DNA of 64,000 bases from Bog-473 sp963707835 (GTDB taxonomy: Bacteria; Actinomycetota; Acidimicrobiia; Acidimicrobiales; RAAP-2). Location: positions 372,001-436,000 of the forward strand of contig CAVPRI010000001.1 of assembly GCA_963707835.1 (NCBI GenBank), written 5' to 3'. Positions 1-8,907 of this stretch are shown in pieces. The notes beneath the pieces are model-generated. The model worked only from the letters and a program-made list of their open reading frames with translations, was not told the origin of the DNA and ran no database searches. The translations under genes and the position numbers were made by a program. Positions within the stretch are counted from its first letter, which is position 1, and each line of letters opens with the position of its first letter.

Positions 1-2
1 CC

Positions 3-803
3 CGAGCGGCCGGACGTGACGTGTTCGTCATGGAAGAAGTCGGAGCGGCCCAGGTCTGCGGCCCCATCGAACCGGGACCTCTGCGTATGGCCTACCTCCA
101 CTCTTTGGCGCAGGGCTCGACACCACTTCCGGTGAAGGCGGGAGTGGGTGCCGGACCCGTACAGCTTTCGGGCCTGGCTCACTTCGTCGACGGTCCGATC
201 CACAATCGATACGAACTGTCCGCCGCACTCGCCGAGCTGTTCAACGCCGAGCTCCTGGCGATCCAAGACGCTGGGTGCACGTACATCCAGTACGAAGACC
301 TGGGGGCGTGGACGCCGAATCTCTCAGGACACGACGACTTCGCTTGGGTCCGAGACACGGTGAACAGGGTGATGGACGGAGTTCACGTTCACAAGGCATG
401 GCACTTCTGTCTCGGAAATGCGTGGGGGAACCGACTCGAAGCGTTGGTCGAGGGGGGGTACGCAGCCGTCCTGCCCCACTACTACGACGTTGACGTCGAC
501 GAATTGGTGCTCGACTTCGCATGTCGCGAGATGGCCGACGTCACTCTGCTGTCAGATGTGCCCGAACATCTGCGAGTCGGCATCGGCGTGATCGATGTCC
601 GCAATCTTGAGATCGAACATCCCGAGCAGGTCGCGACGCGCATTCGCCAGATCCTCGAACATATCGCTCCCGAGCGTGTGACTCTGACCACCGACTGTGG
701 AATGAAGCAGCTCCCGCGCCCCGTGGCCGCTGGCAAGTTGCGATCGCTCGTGCAGGGCGCGCGGATCGTGCGGCAGGAACTGACGGGGGTCACCGAACAA
801 TGA
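3..803 (+). CDS. MetE/epoxyalkane:CoM transferase-like zinc methyltransferase domain protein (5' truncated)
   Basis: The reading frame is open to the left edge, so the true start probably lies outside the window; a GTG at 21 is the first in-window candidate. The product resembles the C-terminal TIM barrel of cobalamin-independent methionine synthase and its stand-alone relatives (methionine synthase II family, epoxyalkane:CoM transferase), which activate a thiol on zinc. Visible zinc-ligand candidates, numbered from the GTG at 21, are His128 and Cys130 in 'WHFCLGN' and Cys226 in 'TTDCGMKQ'. Family members are usually 340-380 residues, so about 80-110 N-terminal residues are missing. The stop overlaps a tiny coupled ORF that leads into a SAM methyltransferase, suggesting a methyl- or alkyl-transfer operon. 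The substrate is unknown. Confidence 0.8.
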   Translation, partial: RAAGRDVFVMEEVGAAQVCGPIEPGPLRMAYLHSLAQGSTPLPVKAGVGAGPVQLSGLAHFVDGPIHNRYELSAALAELFNAELLAIQDAGCTYIQYEDLGAWTPNLSGHDDFAWVRDTVNRVMDGVHVHKAWHFCLGNAWGNRLEALVEGGYAAVLPHYYDVDVDELVLDFACREMADVTLLSDVPEHLRVGIGVIDVRNLEIEHPEQVATRIRQILEHIAPERVTLTTDCGMKQLPRPVAAGKLRSLVQGARIVRQELTGVTEQ

Positions 804-886
804 GCACCCTCGACCTTCGCGACACCGCCAATCCGTTGGCTCGACACGCGGCCTTGCCCGTCGCGGTGGAGGTGAAGGTCCGATGA
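800..886 (+). CDS. 28-codon micro-ORF, translationally coupled on both sides
   Basis: ATG at 800 overlaps the upstream TGA (ATGA, 800-803), and its own TGA (884-886) overlaps the ATG of the next gene (ATGA, 883-886). It encodes a 28-residue peptide beginning MSTLDLRDTANPL with no recognised domain. It may be a real small protein or simply a ribosome bridge that couples translation of the methyltransferase to the MetE-like gene. A good Shine-Dalgarno sequence for the next gene (GGAGG, 868-872) lies inside its 3' end, so coupling is not strictly needed. Confidence 0.4.
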   Translation: MSTLDLRDTANPLARHAALPVAVEVKVR

Positions 887-1563
887 CCCAGCCCGCCGAC
901 ATGGACTTGAGCGATTGGAACAAGTGGCATGCGTACTATGACGACCCCAACTCCGATCTTCATTTCCGCCTTCGCCTCGTCCAGAACCAGGTCGTCGCCG
1001 CTGTGGATGAACGCGCTCTTCGTCCGGTATCGATCGTAAGCATTTGCGGGGGTCAGGGCAGGGAGCTCATCGGAGCGCTGGAACACCACCCCCGACGCTC
1101 CGAGATTTCGGCTCGCCTCGTCGAGTTGGACCCCAACAATGCCTCGTTCGCACGTCAATGGGCTCAGCAAGTGGCGATGACCGGGGTTGAGGTGCGCAAT
1201 GAGGACGCCTCGCTGAGTGACGCGTACGAAGAATGTGAGCCGGCGGACATCGTCATCCTTTCGGGAGTCTTTGGGCATATCGGGACCGAAGATCTCAGAC
1301 GAACGATCTCCTTCCTCGGGGAGATCTGCAACACCGATGCCCGGGTGGTGTGGACCTCCTACGAGGTTCGGCCGGAACGGACCGACATGATCAAGGACAT
1401 GTTCGCCGCAAGTGAGTTCGAGGAGATGTCGTTCGAAGTCACCCCGAACGGAACCTTCGGGGTGATCGTGGAGCGTTATCGAGGCTCGCGGCACCCGTTT
1501 CGGAAGAACCAGAAGATCTTCACGTTCGGCTCTTCTCGAGAGGGCAGAGGGCCAACGTCCTAG
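883..1563 (+). CDS. class I SAM-dependent methyltransferase
   Basis: A 226-residue protein with a Rossmann-type methyltransferase core. Motif I is a glycine-rich 'SICGGQGREL' near residue 50, followed by an acidic end of strand 2 ('LVELDPNN') and 'ADIVILSGVFGHI' as the motif-IV-like strand. This is typical of small-molecule methyltransferases; the acceptor cannot be told from sequence. The ATG at 883 has a GGAGG ribosome site 10 nt upstream and overlaps the stop of the preceding micro-ORF. Together with the MetE-like gene it may form a methyl-transfer pair, which is an inference from neighbourhood only. It converges with the crotonase gene. Confidence 0.75.
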   Translation: MTQPADMDLSDWNKWHAYYDDPNSDLHFRLRLVQNQVVAAVDERALRPVSIVSICGGQGRELIGALEHHPRRSEISARLVELDPNNASFARQWAQQVAMTGVEVRNEDASLSDAYEECEPADIVILSGVFGHIGTEDLRRTISFLGEICNTDARVVWTSYEVRPERTDMIKDMFAASEFEEMSFEVTPNGTFGVIVERYRGSRHPFRKNQKIFTFGSSREGRGPTS

Positions 1564-1593
1564 GTCGAACGACCCAGGAACGAAGCGAGTGAG

Positions 1594-2358
1594 TTACGCT
1601 CCACGAAATTGCGGAGGTCGATGTTCGGCGGCGGCCCGCACACCCTCGGCGAAGTCCGCCGTCTTGCTGAGGACCAGTTGCTGGGTGCATTCCTGTTCGA
1701 GCGCGTGATGCCGCGTCCTCAACAAGGCGTCGTCGCAGGGTGGCACGGATGGCCCGTACGGCCAGCGGTGCGCCTTCCGCAAGTTCGGTGGCGTACGAAA
1801 TGGCCGCAGCGATGAGTTCATCACCTGCGACGAGTCGATCGCAGAGTCCCATGACGAGTGCTTCGTCGCCCGGTACTCGTCGACCGGTGAGCAACAGGTC
1901 AGCAGCCGCCTGCTGTCCAACGGCCGCGGGCAGAGTGGCTGAGAGTGCGAAACCGTGGTGAAACCCGATGCGGGCAAAGTTCGTGCAGAAACGAGCCTCG
2001 TGTGCGGCGACACGAAAGTCAGCCGAGAGCGCCAAGCCGCACCCGCCTCCTATCGCGGCCCCCTGGACGGCCGCCACGACCGGCAGGGGCGCGGTGAAGA
2101 GTCGGAGCGCCGCTCCGTACAAGCTGGGAATGTCGGCAGTACTACTGGTGGCGAAATCGAGCCCCGCACAGAAGTGTCGGCCCTCGGACGAGAGCACGAT
2201 GGCGCGAGACACCAGTTGGTCTCGGCCATCGCCTCGTAGGCCGTCGCCAGCTCCTCGATCAGCGGGGTGTCAAAGTAGTTGTGGCGTCCTCGATGAAAGG
2301 TCACGAGTGCCACATGATCGTGCCGGTGGATCACGACGGCTTTGTCGTCAGTGCTCAT
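1594..2358 (-). CDS. enoyl-CoA hydratase/isomerase (crotonase) family protein, two frameshifts
   Basis: Reconstructed across two single-base shifts, near 2210 and near 1715, that cancel to give about 254 residues, the normal crotonase length. It starts MSTDDKAVVI at 2358, continues in the next frame with the oxyanion-hole segment 'GRHFCAGLDF' and the signature 'QGAAIGGGCGLALSADFRVA', then shifts again to end 'FAEGVRAAAEHRPPQFRGA', a typical family C-terminus. The acidic residues usually found after 'LGLxPGxGGT' are not evident here ('IGFHHGFALSATLP'), so it may not be a true hydratase. The shifts could be sequencing errors or real decay. Downstream of the amidohydrolase on the same strand. 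Confidence 0.7.
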
Positions 2359-2629
2359 GGTGACCGCCTTTGTTCGGAGTCTGTGTCGTCGGATACTTTC
2401 ATGCCGCTTCACCGGATCTCCTCGTCGCACGAGTTCACCGGCCATTGGGGGCGCTCCATCATGCGTCAACGGCTCCCGTCGCGACCTGCCGGGTGATGAC
2501 CCGCCTACGTACCGGGTACTCGTGGCTCGCGGTAGGTACGACCATTGGGCTCGGTCGGGATGAAATGGGAACCAGCCTGCACGGAGGCTGGATCTGCTGA
2601 GAGCGGGGTGCGCTGTCGCCCTCGCGGCG

Positions 2630-3997
2630 TCAATCCCCCATCAGCGCGAGATCGTTTCTCACGAGCGTGTCGATCTCGCGTATGCGCCGGTCGCCCTCGA
2701 AGGGTTTGAGGTATCCACCCCGGGCGTCGAAGTGGCTGACCAGCTCCGGATCGACGACGTGGTTGCCTGCGATCTGCTGGATGCTCGGCCCGATCCGTTC
2801 GGCGATGGTTGCCAGTCGAGCGTGGTCGAGCCCGAAGGTGCGGATGGCGTTCTCACCGAGCATGAGGCGAAGTTCCTGCTCGGGTACCCCGGAGAACGCG
2901 TGCCGGAGCCATTCGAGAGTGTTGGGCCAGGTCCCCTCGGAATGGGGGTAGTCACGGCCGAACGAGATGGTCTCGACCCCGATCTCGTGCCGGTGCTCGA
3001 CCTCCGCCTTGTGGATGAACGACAAGCCGGCTTGGCAGTTGCTCTCCCAGTACTCGCTGGGTGGACGCCTCGCCGGCAAGTCGCGGCGATGTGCCGACCA
3101 CACGTCGTCGAGATGGCGGAGCGTGGCGGGGAGCCAATCGCCCCGCACCTCGTTCATCATCAGCGTGAGCTCGGGATACCGGTCGAAGACCCCACTGAAC
3201 ATCAGCTGCCACATGGCCTGGCGCGGCGTCGGCATGTCGAGAAGCTCACCACGGAAGACGCCGGTAACCAGAAGTTCCCAGAATCGGTCGAAGTCACGCC
3301 CGACCGCGTCGAACTGGCCGTAAGCGCTCTCGACCTCCCGCCAGAGTGAACCCTGCTCCATTCCATGGCCGCCGTGGATCCACAGAGCGAGCCCGTGATC
3401 GGCACAGCGCGCCCAGAACGGTTCCCAGTGCGCATCGGACAGGGCGGGGTCACCGGGATAGACGGTCTTGCGCGGGATGGCCGTGGCCCGGAATCCGTGC
3501 TCGGCCATCCAATCGAGCTCCTCGAGAACGGGGTCGAGCTCGCGGCACGGACCGGCACCACTTGCGCCCACCAGGAACAGCCGGTCCGGGTGGCCTCCCA
3601 GCGTGTCGTGCAGCCAACGGTGGTACGCCCGCACACCGGCTCGGCACACCTCGTCCGGTCGGACGCGGTTGCCCGCCTCGAAGAACAGTCCAATGATCCG
3701 ACCGTCTCCGTTGTTCACGAACTCACCGGCGATGCCTTCTCGGTCCATCTCGGCAAGCCTGAGATCGAGGTCGTAGAGACCCTCCCAGTTTCCCGCCCGG
3801 TACACGCCGTCAGTATCGAACACGTCGTACTGCGTGTGGGTCCGGTCGAACACAAGCTTCATCACGAACCAATACCGCTCCTGCTCCTCTCTCAGTTCGG
3901 GGAGCAGGTCGTGGTACTGGGACTCGAGATATTCGGGCCACACTTCGGGCGGCGGCTGGGCATGCGAATCGACCGACACCACAATCAACTCGTCCAT
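2630..3997 (-). CDS. amidohydrolase family 2 (metal-dependent TIM-barrel hydrolase/decarboxylase)
   Basis: A 455-residue member of the amidohydrolase_2 family, related to ACMSD-type decarboxylases and 2-pyrone-4,6-dicarboxylate hydrolase. The N-terminal metal motif reads 'VDSHA', keeping the Asp and first His but lacking the second His of the classic DxHxH. A central 'HGGHG' (about residues 207-211) and C-terminal 'GRDYPHSEGTWP' (about residue 347 on) supply the other probable ligands and catalytic Asp. It is clearly paralogous to the 464-residue protein at 15913-17307, sharing the ending 'GGYLKPxEGD'. Substrate unknown. The ATG at 3997 fits the conserved start of the family. The crotonase follows on the same strand after 271 nt. 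Confidence 0.85.
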   Translation of the reverse strand: MDELIVVSVDSHAQPPPEVWPEYLESQYHDLLPELREEQERYWFVMKLVFDRTHTQYDVFDTDGVYRAGNWEGLYDLDLRLAEMDREGIAGEFVNNGDGRIIGLFFEAGNRVRPDEVCRAGVRAYHRWLHDTLGGHPDRLFLVGASGAGPCRELDPVLEELDWMAEHGFRATAIPRKTVYPGDPALSDAHWEPFWARCADHGLALWIHGGHGMEQGSLWREVESAYGQFDAVGRDFDRFWELLVTGVFRGELLDMPTPRQAMWQLMFSGVFDRYPELTLMMNEVRGDWLPATLRHLDDVWSAHRRDLPARRPPSEYWESNCQAGLSFIHKAEVEHRHEIGVETISFGRDYPHSEGTWPNTLEWLRHAFSGVPEQELRLMLGENAIRTFGLDHARLATIAERIGPSIQQIAGNHVVDPELVSHFDARGGYLKPFEGDRRIREIDTLVRNDLALMGD

Positions 3998-4249
3998 TGG
4001 ATCCCCCCATGACGAATCAGCGGAAGGGCGTCTGACCCTCGGAGATCACGATATCGACCAACCTGTTCGACGACAAGAAACTCGAGAGGTGTTCCGCCAC
4101 CCGGTCCCTGGGGCAGCTCGCAGAGCGCAGGCGACCCGGGCCGACTACCAGGGAGTATCTCGGCACGTTCTGGCGTTGGAGATGGGTGCGAACCTGGACG
4201 AGGGCAACGGCCGAAAGAGCGCGCCCCTCTTGACCGCGAGGAGGAGAGC

Positions 4250-4801
4250 ATGAGAATCGGGATTATCGGCGCGGGCAACATCGGGGGAAACCTGACCCGA
4301 CGATTCGCGGCACTGGGCCATGAGGTCTCCGTCGCCAACTCTCGCGGGCCAGAATCGCTGGCCGAACTGGCGGAGGATACGGGAGCCTCGGCCGTGCTCG
4401 CCGCTGATGCGGCGAAGGGTGCCGAGGTCGTGGTCGTCACCATCCCGGAGAAGAACATCCCAAAGCTCCCGACCGGGATCCTCGACGGTCTGGCATCGGG
4501 TGCGGTCGTCATCGACACTGGGAACTACTACCCCCAGCAACGTGATGGGAAGATCGAAGACATCGAGAACGGCACTCCAGAAAGTGTCTGGGTTGCGGGC
4601 CAGCTCGGGCACCCGGTCGTCAAGGCATTCAACGGTATCTACGCGTCTCATCTGCTCACCGAGGGAAGACCCGCCGGCACTCCGGGGCGGATTGCTCTCC
4701 CCGTCGCCGCCGACGATCCCAGGGCGAAGGCGGTCGTCATCGACCTGCTCGATCAACTGGGCTTCGACGGCGTGGATGCAGGTCGCCTGGAAGATTCCTA
4801 G
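4250..4801 (+). CDS. NADPH-dependent F420 reductase-like NAD(P)-binding protein, truncated by an in-frame TAG
   Basis: Starts with the dinucleotide-binding motif 'GIIGAGNIGG' and has the layout of F420-dependent NADP oxidoreductase-like proteins: 'VVTIPEKN', 'VIDTGNYYP', 'VKAFNGI'. The frame ends after 183 residues at TAG (4799-4801), where relatives read Asp-Ser-Trp-Arg-Gln-Gln-Pro. Past the stop the same frame continues for 40 more sense codons ('RQQPGTPVYGAD...') to TAG at 4922-4924, exactly the missing family C-terminus. So a TGG to TAG change, real or a read error, interrupts the gene. The expected full length is about 224 residues. The ATG at 4250 is preceded by GAGGAGAG. Confidence 0.75.
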   Translation: MRIGIIGAGNIGGNLTRRFAALGHEVSVANSRGPESLAELAEDTGASAVLAADAAKGAEVVVVTIPEKNIPKLPTGILDGLASGAVVIDTGNYYPQQRDGKIEDIENGTPESVWVAGQLGHPVVKAFNGIYASHLLTEGRPAGTPGRIALPVAADDPRAKAVVIDLLDQLGFDGVDAGRLEDS

Positions 4802-4966
4802 CGCCAGCAGCCAGGTACTCCCGTGTACGGCGCCGATCTGGACGCCGAGGGCGTCGAGCGCGCTCTGGCGGAGGCCCACCCAGAGCGCCCCGATGGATTC
4901 CGGGCTGTCGGCAAGGGTGCATAGCAGTCCATCACGCGTCGGATTCCACGCCAACAGGCGGCCGAC

Positions 4967-5317
4967 CTAGCCGAAGGCTTGTCGCAGTCTGATCGTGACC
5001 AACTTCTTGACGAGTGCACTGGGCAATGGCCTGTCAACAGGGAACTGAAGGGCCCCGGACGAAGTCTTGAACTCTGAGAGTTCGTCACCCAGTTCGGAGA
5101 AGACAGATCCGCTGTGAGGGAGATAGCTGAGATGGTTCTTGAACGCCCCAAAACCCGCGATGACCTTGCCCTGGACCCGAAAGGCTGGCAGTCCGTATGA
5201 GATGCACTGCTCCGCCTCGGGAATGACGTCGAGAATCGAACGGCGAACGGTACCCAAAGTGCTCCGTTTTGGTTCCTCCAGCGAAGCCAGGTAGTCGTCA
5301 ACCTGTTCCTTGGACAC
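4967..5317 (-). CDS. DUF1801 family protein (YdhG-like)
   Basis: A 116-residue cytosolic protein matching the DUF1801/YdhG-like family: an N-terminal 'VDDYLASLEEPKRSTL' helix, then 'IPEAEQCISYGLPAF' and 'YLPHSGSVFSELGDEL', typical of this fold. YdhG of Bacillus has been described as a frataxin-like iron carrier; whether that applies here is uncertain. It lies between an MDR oxidoreductase upstream on the same strand and the convergent F420-reductase-like gene, without obvious operon coupling. Confidence 0.75.
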   Translation of the reverse strand: MSKEQVDDYLASLEEPKRSTLGTVRRSILDVIPEAEQCISYGLPAFRVQGKVIAGFGAFKNHLSYLPHSGSVFSELGDELSEFKTSSGALQFPVDRPLPSALVKKLVTIRLRQAFG

Positions 5318-5402
5318 GGTGCTCCGTACGCGCGATTACCGCGGCGGCTGAACGCCGGGGCGTCTCTCGAATGACGTTCACGTGGTCGTGGCTCTTCGCC
5401 CG

Positions 5403-6410
5403 TTACCCGCCAACGTCGATCAACACCTTCCCGACAGCTCCGTTCTCCACTGCATCGTGAGCTTCACCGGTTCTCTCGAGCGGGAAATGGTGGAGCGGAA
5501 GACCGGCGTCACCACCCACCCTGAGAGCGCCGTCCTGGAGTGCGGATGACACGTCTCGAACCCCTTGCGCCTTTGCTTCGGCGGGAACGGTGTACACCAG
5601 AACGTACTGAATGCGAGCGCTACGGTAGAGCAACCGCGTGGGAAATGTTCCATCCCCGACTGCGTAGATGGCGATGGCGCCGTGCGGAGCCAACACTTTG
5701 GAATCCACGATGGCATTGGCGTCTGGCGCGACCTCGACGATGCAATCGACCCCATCAGGAGCGAGCCTGCGCACTTCCGCCACCACGTCTTCGCTCCGAT
5801 AGTCGATGGTGTGATGTGCGCCGGCGGCGTGGGCCAGTTTGGCCTTGGCGGGGCCGCTCACGGTCGCGATGACCTCGGCGTCGGACCAGCGGGCGAGTTG
5901 GATCGCCGTGTTCCCGACCGCGCCGGCACCCCCGGCCACGAGGACCGCTCGGTTTCGAAGTGTCCCAGGTCCGAGCGAGCGGGGCCCCGAATCAATGATC
6001 GTGAGACACCGGTGCGCGGTGAGAAATGGGATCCCCAGACTGGCCCCGAGGTCGAACGACGCAGTTTCCGGGAGGGGGACCACGAGGTGCGCGGGAAGGA
6101 CGACCAGTTCCTGAGCTGTACCCGCGCTTCGACCGTAGGCGGCTTCCCTCACCCACACGCGCTGGTCGAGCCCGATGGTGTCCACACCTTCACCCATCGC
6201 ATCGACGACACCCGAACCGTCCTGTCCCGGAACCTGGTCGGACACGAGCATCGTCCCGCTCAGCCCCTTCCGGGCCTTCCAGTCGGTGGGATTCACCCCG
6301 GAGCGCACCACCCTGACGCGAACGTCTCCGGGACCGGGTTCGATCAGCGGACGGTCGACCATCCGCAGAACGTCGCTTCCGCCATAATCCGAATAGACGA
6401 CGGCGTGCAC
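5403..6410 (-). CDS. zinc-independent MDR family NADPH:quinone oxidoreductase-like protein
   Basis: A 335-residue medium-chain dehydrogenase/reductase. The N-terminal GroES-like domain reads 'VVRSGVNPTDWKARKG' and 'VPGQDGSGVV', without the catalytic or structural zinc cysteines, placing it with quinone oxidoreductases. The Rossmann domain has 'VLVAGGAGAVGNTAIQLAR' near residue 170, the usual MDR NADP-binding loop. Ends with 'GKVLIDVGG', typical for the family. It probably reduces a quinone or enone with NADPH. The ATG at 6410 faces a 350-nt divergent control region shared with the substrate-binding-protein gene at 6764. Confidence 0.8.
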   Translation of the reverse strand: MHAVVYSDYGGSDVLRMVDRPLIEPGPGDVRVRVVRSGVNPTDWKARKGLSGTMLVSDQVPGQDGSGVVDAMGEGVDTIGLDQRVWVREAAYGRSAGTAQELVVLPAHLVVPLPETASFDLGASLGIPFLTAHRCLTIIDSGPRSLGPGTLRNRAVLVAGGAGAVGNTAIQLARWSDAEVIATVSGPAKAKLAHAAGAHHTIDYRSEDVVAEVRRLAPDGVDCIVEVAPDANAIVDSKVLAPHGAIAIYAVGDGTFPTRLLYRSARIQYVLVYTVPAEAKAQGVRDVSSALQDGALRVGGDAGLPLHHFPLERTGEAHDAVENGAVGKVLIDVGG

Positions 6411-6668
6411 CCGGTCAGACTATTGCGCATGCCGCCGAGAGGTCGATGTCTGTTCCTCATCCGCAGGTTCGGGACGGTGCCGCCTCGAGCATCTGTTTCG
6501 TAACGGGGCGGGCGACTCCCGCCCCCGTGTCCACGAAGTTCTGATGATTCGGAGCCACCAACGCAACAGCGTTCTTGGGGTGGCTGGCGGTGCGAACCGA
6601 CTGGCCGCATGGGAAGGAGCTGCGTGCGGCGGTGTGGCTCGCCCCTCGTCGACCCACGTGACGGTTCC

Positions 6669-6704
6669 TTGAAGTTGGAGTAATTACTACAGCTGGACTA
6701 AACT
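6669..6704 (+). promoter_or_regulatory. promoter with TetR-type operator upstream of substrate-binding protein gene
   Basis: The segment 6672-6691 contains GGAGTA-AT-TACTAC (6677-6690), an inverted repeat with one mismatch. It is identical at 18 of 20 positions to 8911-8930 upstream of the P450 gene. A possible -35 TTGGAG (6675-6680) and -10 TAAACT (6699-6704), spaced 18 nt, overlap it. The TetR gene at 8226 lies between the two sites, so its product is the natural candidate to bind both. The rest of the 6411-6763 intergenic stretch shows nothing else I can name. Confidence 0.55.
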
Positions 6705-6763
6705 GCCTGGTGGTGTGAGCACCAAGCTTCATCTCAACACAATGACGAGGGGGATTGATATCC

Positions 6764-7972
6764 ATGCGAAAGCGTGATGGGCGCTGTTCCGTCAGGTTTG
6801 CGAGCGTGCTGAGCGTGCTCACGCTGTTGGCGGCAGGATTGGTCCTCCCCACAGGATCGGCTGGCGCGGCACAGCCGAGCGGCACGCCGATCAAGATCGG
6901 CTACCTCATGACGAAGACGGGTCCCACCGACATCGACAATGAACCGTCGTTCGCCGCGGCAGTCAAATGGATCAATGCGCATGGAGGCGTCGCCGGGCAC
7001 CCGGTCACGCTCATCAGCGATTTCGAGTCCGGCGACGTCGCCGTCTCGGTGGCGGACGCCAAGAAGCTGATCGGCGACGGGGTCGATGCGATGGTTGACT
7101 CCGACGCCAACGACTCAGCCTGGGCGTCGATTCCCGAGAAGGCGGGCGTTCCGGTGTTCTTGTCGGCTGACACCCTGGCGTTCGCGGGAAGTGACGACGC
7201 CTTCGGAGCGCCGCAGGTGGTCACCGTCACTACACCCTTGATAATGCTGGCCGCCAAGAAGTTCGGAGGGGCCGATAAGTTGGCTGTGCTGTACTGCACG
7301 GAGTATTCCCAGTGCAGCCAAGCCGTGCCGTACTACTCGTCGATCGGCAAGAAGTACGACGTACACGTCGTCTACAGCGCGGCAGCTTCTCAATCGGCCC
7401 CGAACTACCTGGCGCAGTGCCTAGCGGCCAAGGCGGCCGGGGCGAACAGTCTGTTCGTCGCCTCCAGCGCGGATGTGGCCATGCGGGTGGTCAAGGACTG
7501 TGCCAAACAGGGGTACACGCCGCACCTCCTCGCGGGGTCGGGCTCGTACCAGAAGTCCTTCGCTGGAAGTCCAGGAACGAATGGGATGATCGTATCCGAC
7601 CAAAACGTTCCGTTCTTCGACACGAACGTGCCCGCAATCAAGACCATGACAGAGGCCTTTGACAAGTACGACCCAGCCATCACGAGGTCGTCGAACTATG
7701 ACGACTCTGCTGTATGGAACTGGATCATCGGCGCACTCCTCCTCGGGGCAGGCAAGGCCGCGAACTGGACCCCGAACACCCAGATCACACCCGCGGCGCT
7801 GCGCAGCGCGTTGTTCACGCTGCACACGACGACGGCCGGTGGTCTGATGAACCAAGTGACGTTCAGCGAGGGGAAGCCACAGACCAACAACTGCTCGTAC
7901 ACAGTGACAATCAAGAACAACAAGTTGGTCCTCCCGTACGGGTTGAAGGCGACCTGCATCACGACGAGTTAG
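6764..7972 (+). CDS. ABC transporter substrate-binding protein, branched-chain amino acid (Peripla_BP_6) type
   Basis: A 402-residue exported binding protein. The basic N-terminus and hydrophobic stretch (about residues 10-33, ending 'GSAGAA') form a signal peptide; no clear lipobox is seen. The mature part begins 'TPIKIGYLMTKTGP' and continues as a type I periplasmic-binding fold ('AAVKWINAHGGVAGHPV'), the LivJ/urea/amide group. ATG at 6764 is preferred over TTG at 6755 because GAGGGGG sits about 10 nt upstream of it. No permease or ATPase gene is adjacent; the neighbours are a TetR regulator and a P450, suggesting uptake or sensing of the compound handled by this cluster. Confidence 0.85.
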   Translation: MRKRDGRCSVRFASVLSVLTLLAAGLVLPTGSAGAAQPSGTPIKIGYLMTKTGPTDIDNEPSFAAAVKWINAHGGVAGHPVTLISDFESGDVAVSVADAKKLIGDGVDAMVDSDANDSAWASIPEKAGVPVFLSADTLAFAGSDDAFGAPQVVTVTTPLIMLAAKKFGGADKLAVLYCTEYSQCSQAVPYYSSIGKKYDVHVVYSAAASQSAPNYLAQCLAAKAAGANSLFVASSADVAMRVVKDCAKQGYTPHLLAGSGSYQKSFAGSPGTNGMIVSDQNVPFFDTNVPAIKTMTEAFDKYDPAITRSSNYDDSAVWNWIIGALLLGAGKAANWTPNTQITPAALRSALFTLHTTTAGGLMNQVTFSEGKPQTNNCSYTVTIKNNKLVLPYGLKATCITTS

Positions 7973-8225
7973 GGATCAGCCTTGAGAAGTGAACCCCGCG
8001 GCACGAGACAAAGCAGGTCACGATGCAGACGCGATGTCGGTGTCTGTCCTCGTCGCGTCGCGTCACCAGGCTTGAGGCAATGGGCCGCTCCTTCACGCCG
8101 CGAAATAGACATCTGATCCGAGTGGCTCAGAGCGGGTTTGCCGGATCCGAATTTGCGGATGTCATGGGTTGATTCGCGGACGGAGCATGGTCGAAGTCTG
8201 ACGAAGAATCTCGTAACCTCGTGCG

Positions 8226-8907
8226 GTGACTGATTCCCCGCCCGTGCGGAGGCGGAGCGACGGCGAAGCAACGCGTCGGCGGGTTATCGACGCTGTCGTG
8301 GCAACGGTGATGGAGGTTGGCTACTACAAGGCCAGCTCCAACGAGATTGCACGCCGCGCTGGCGTGACGTGGAGTTCAATCAGCCACCTCTTCGGTTCGC
8401 GTGAACAGCTGATGTTGGATGTCCTGGTCGATATCGGAGACAGCATCGAACGGCACCTCGTGACTGCGACCATTGAAGGGGCGTTGCTCGAGGATCGCCT
8501 ACTAGGAGTCCTCGATGTGTTCGAGGCCGACATACCGCTCCACAAGGTACAGACGCAGATCCTGCTCGACCTCGCCTCGAACCCTCGGGTATCCGTGGAT
8601 ATCGGCCGCGACATGCGTCGCAGAAACGCCGAGAAATTCCAAGCCACGGCGAGAAATTCTGCTGACACAGGTGCTCGGCGAAGTTCACGTCGAGGACGAT
8701 GTCGTCATGTACGTCTTCGGCGCACTCAGTGGCTATCTGCAGTGGCGAGAGCTAGCGCTGGTGGCAACGGAGCTGGGTGATGACGGGATGCGGCGAGAAC
8801 TCCTGGTCTTCGGCGTTGCTGCAGCATTGCGGGCTGAGTTGGAGCGCCGAGGAACCCCGCTCAACCCGGTCGGCTCGTCGGCGCCGCGCAAGCGAACACG
8901 CCGTTGA
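8226..8907 (+). CDS. TetR family transcriptional regulator (frameshifted near 8660)
   Basis: The N-terminal helix-turn-helix is clear: 'RVIDAVVATVMEVGYYKASSNEIARRAGV...SHLFGSREQL'. In the starting frame the protein ends at 8780 in an arginine-rich tail of non-family character, whereas the next frame continues 'REILLTQVLGEVHVEDDVVMYVFGAL' to 8907. A one-base gain near 8655-8665 explains this; the repaired product has 226 residues. GTG at 8226 has no Shine-Dalgarno sequence but a TAACCT box (8214-8219) just upstream, compatible with a leaderless mRNA. It probably represses the flanking binding-protein and P450 promoters through the shared palindrome. Confidence 0.75.

Noticed and set aside
6755..6763. 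TTG start three codons upstream for the binding protein at 6764
   Set aside because: It lies almost on the ribosome site; ATG 6764 has correct spacing from GAGGGGG.
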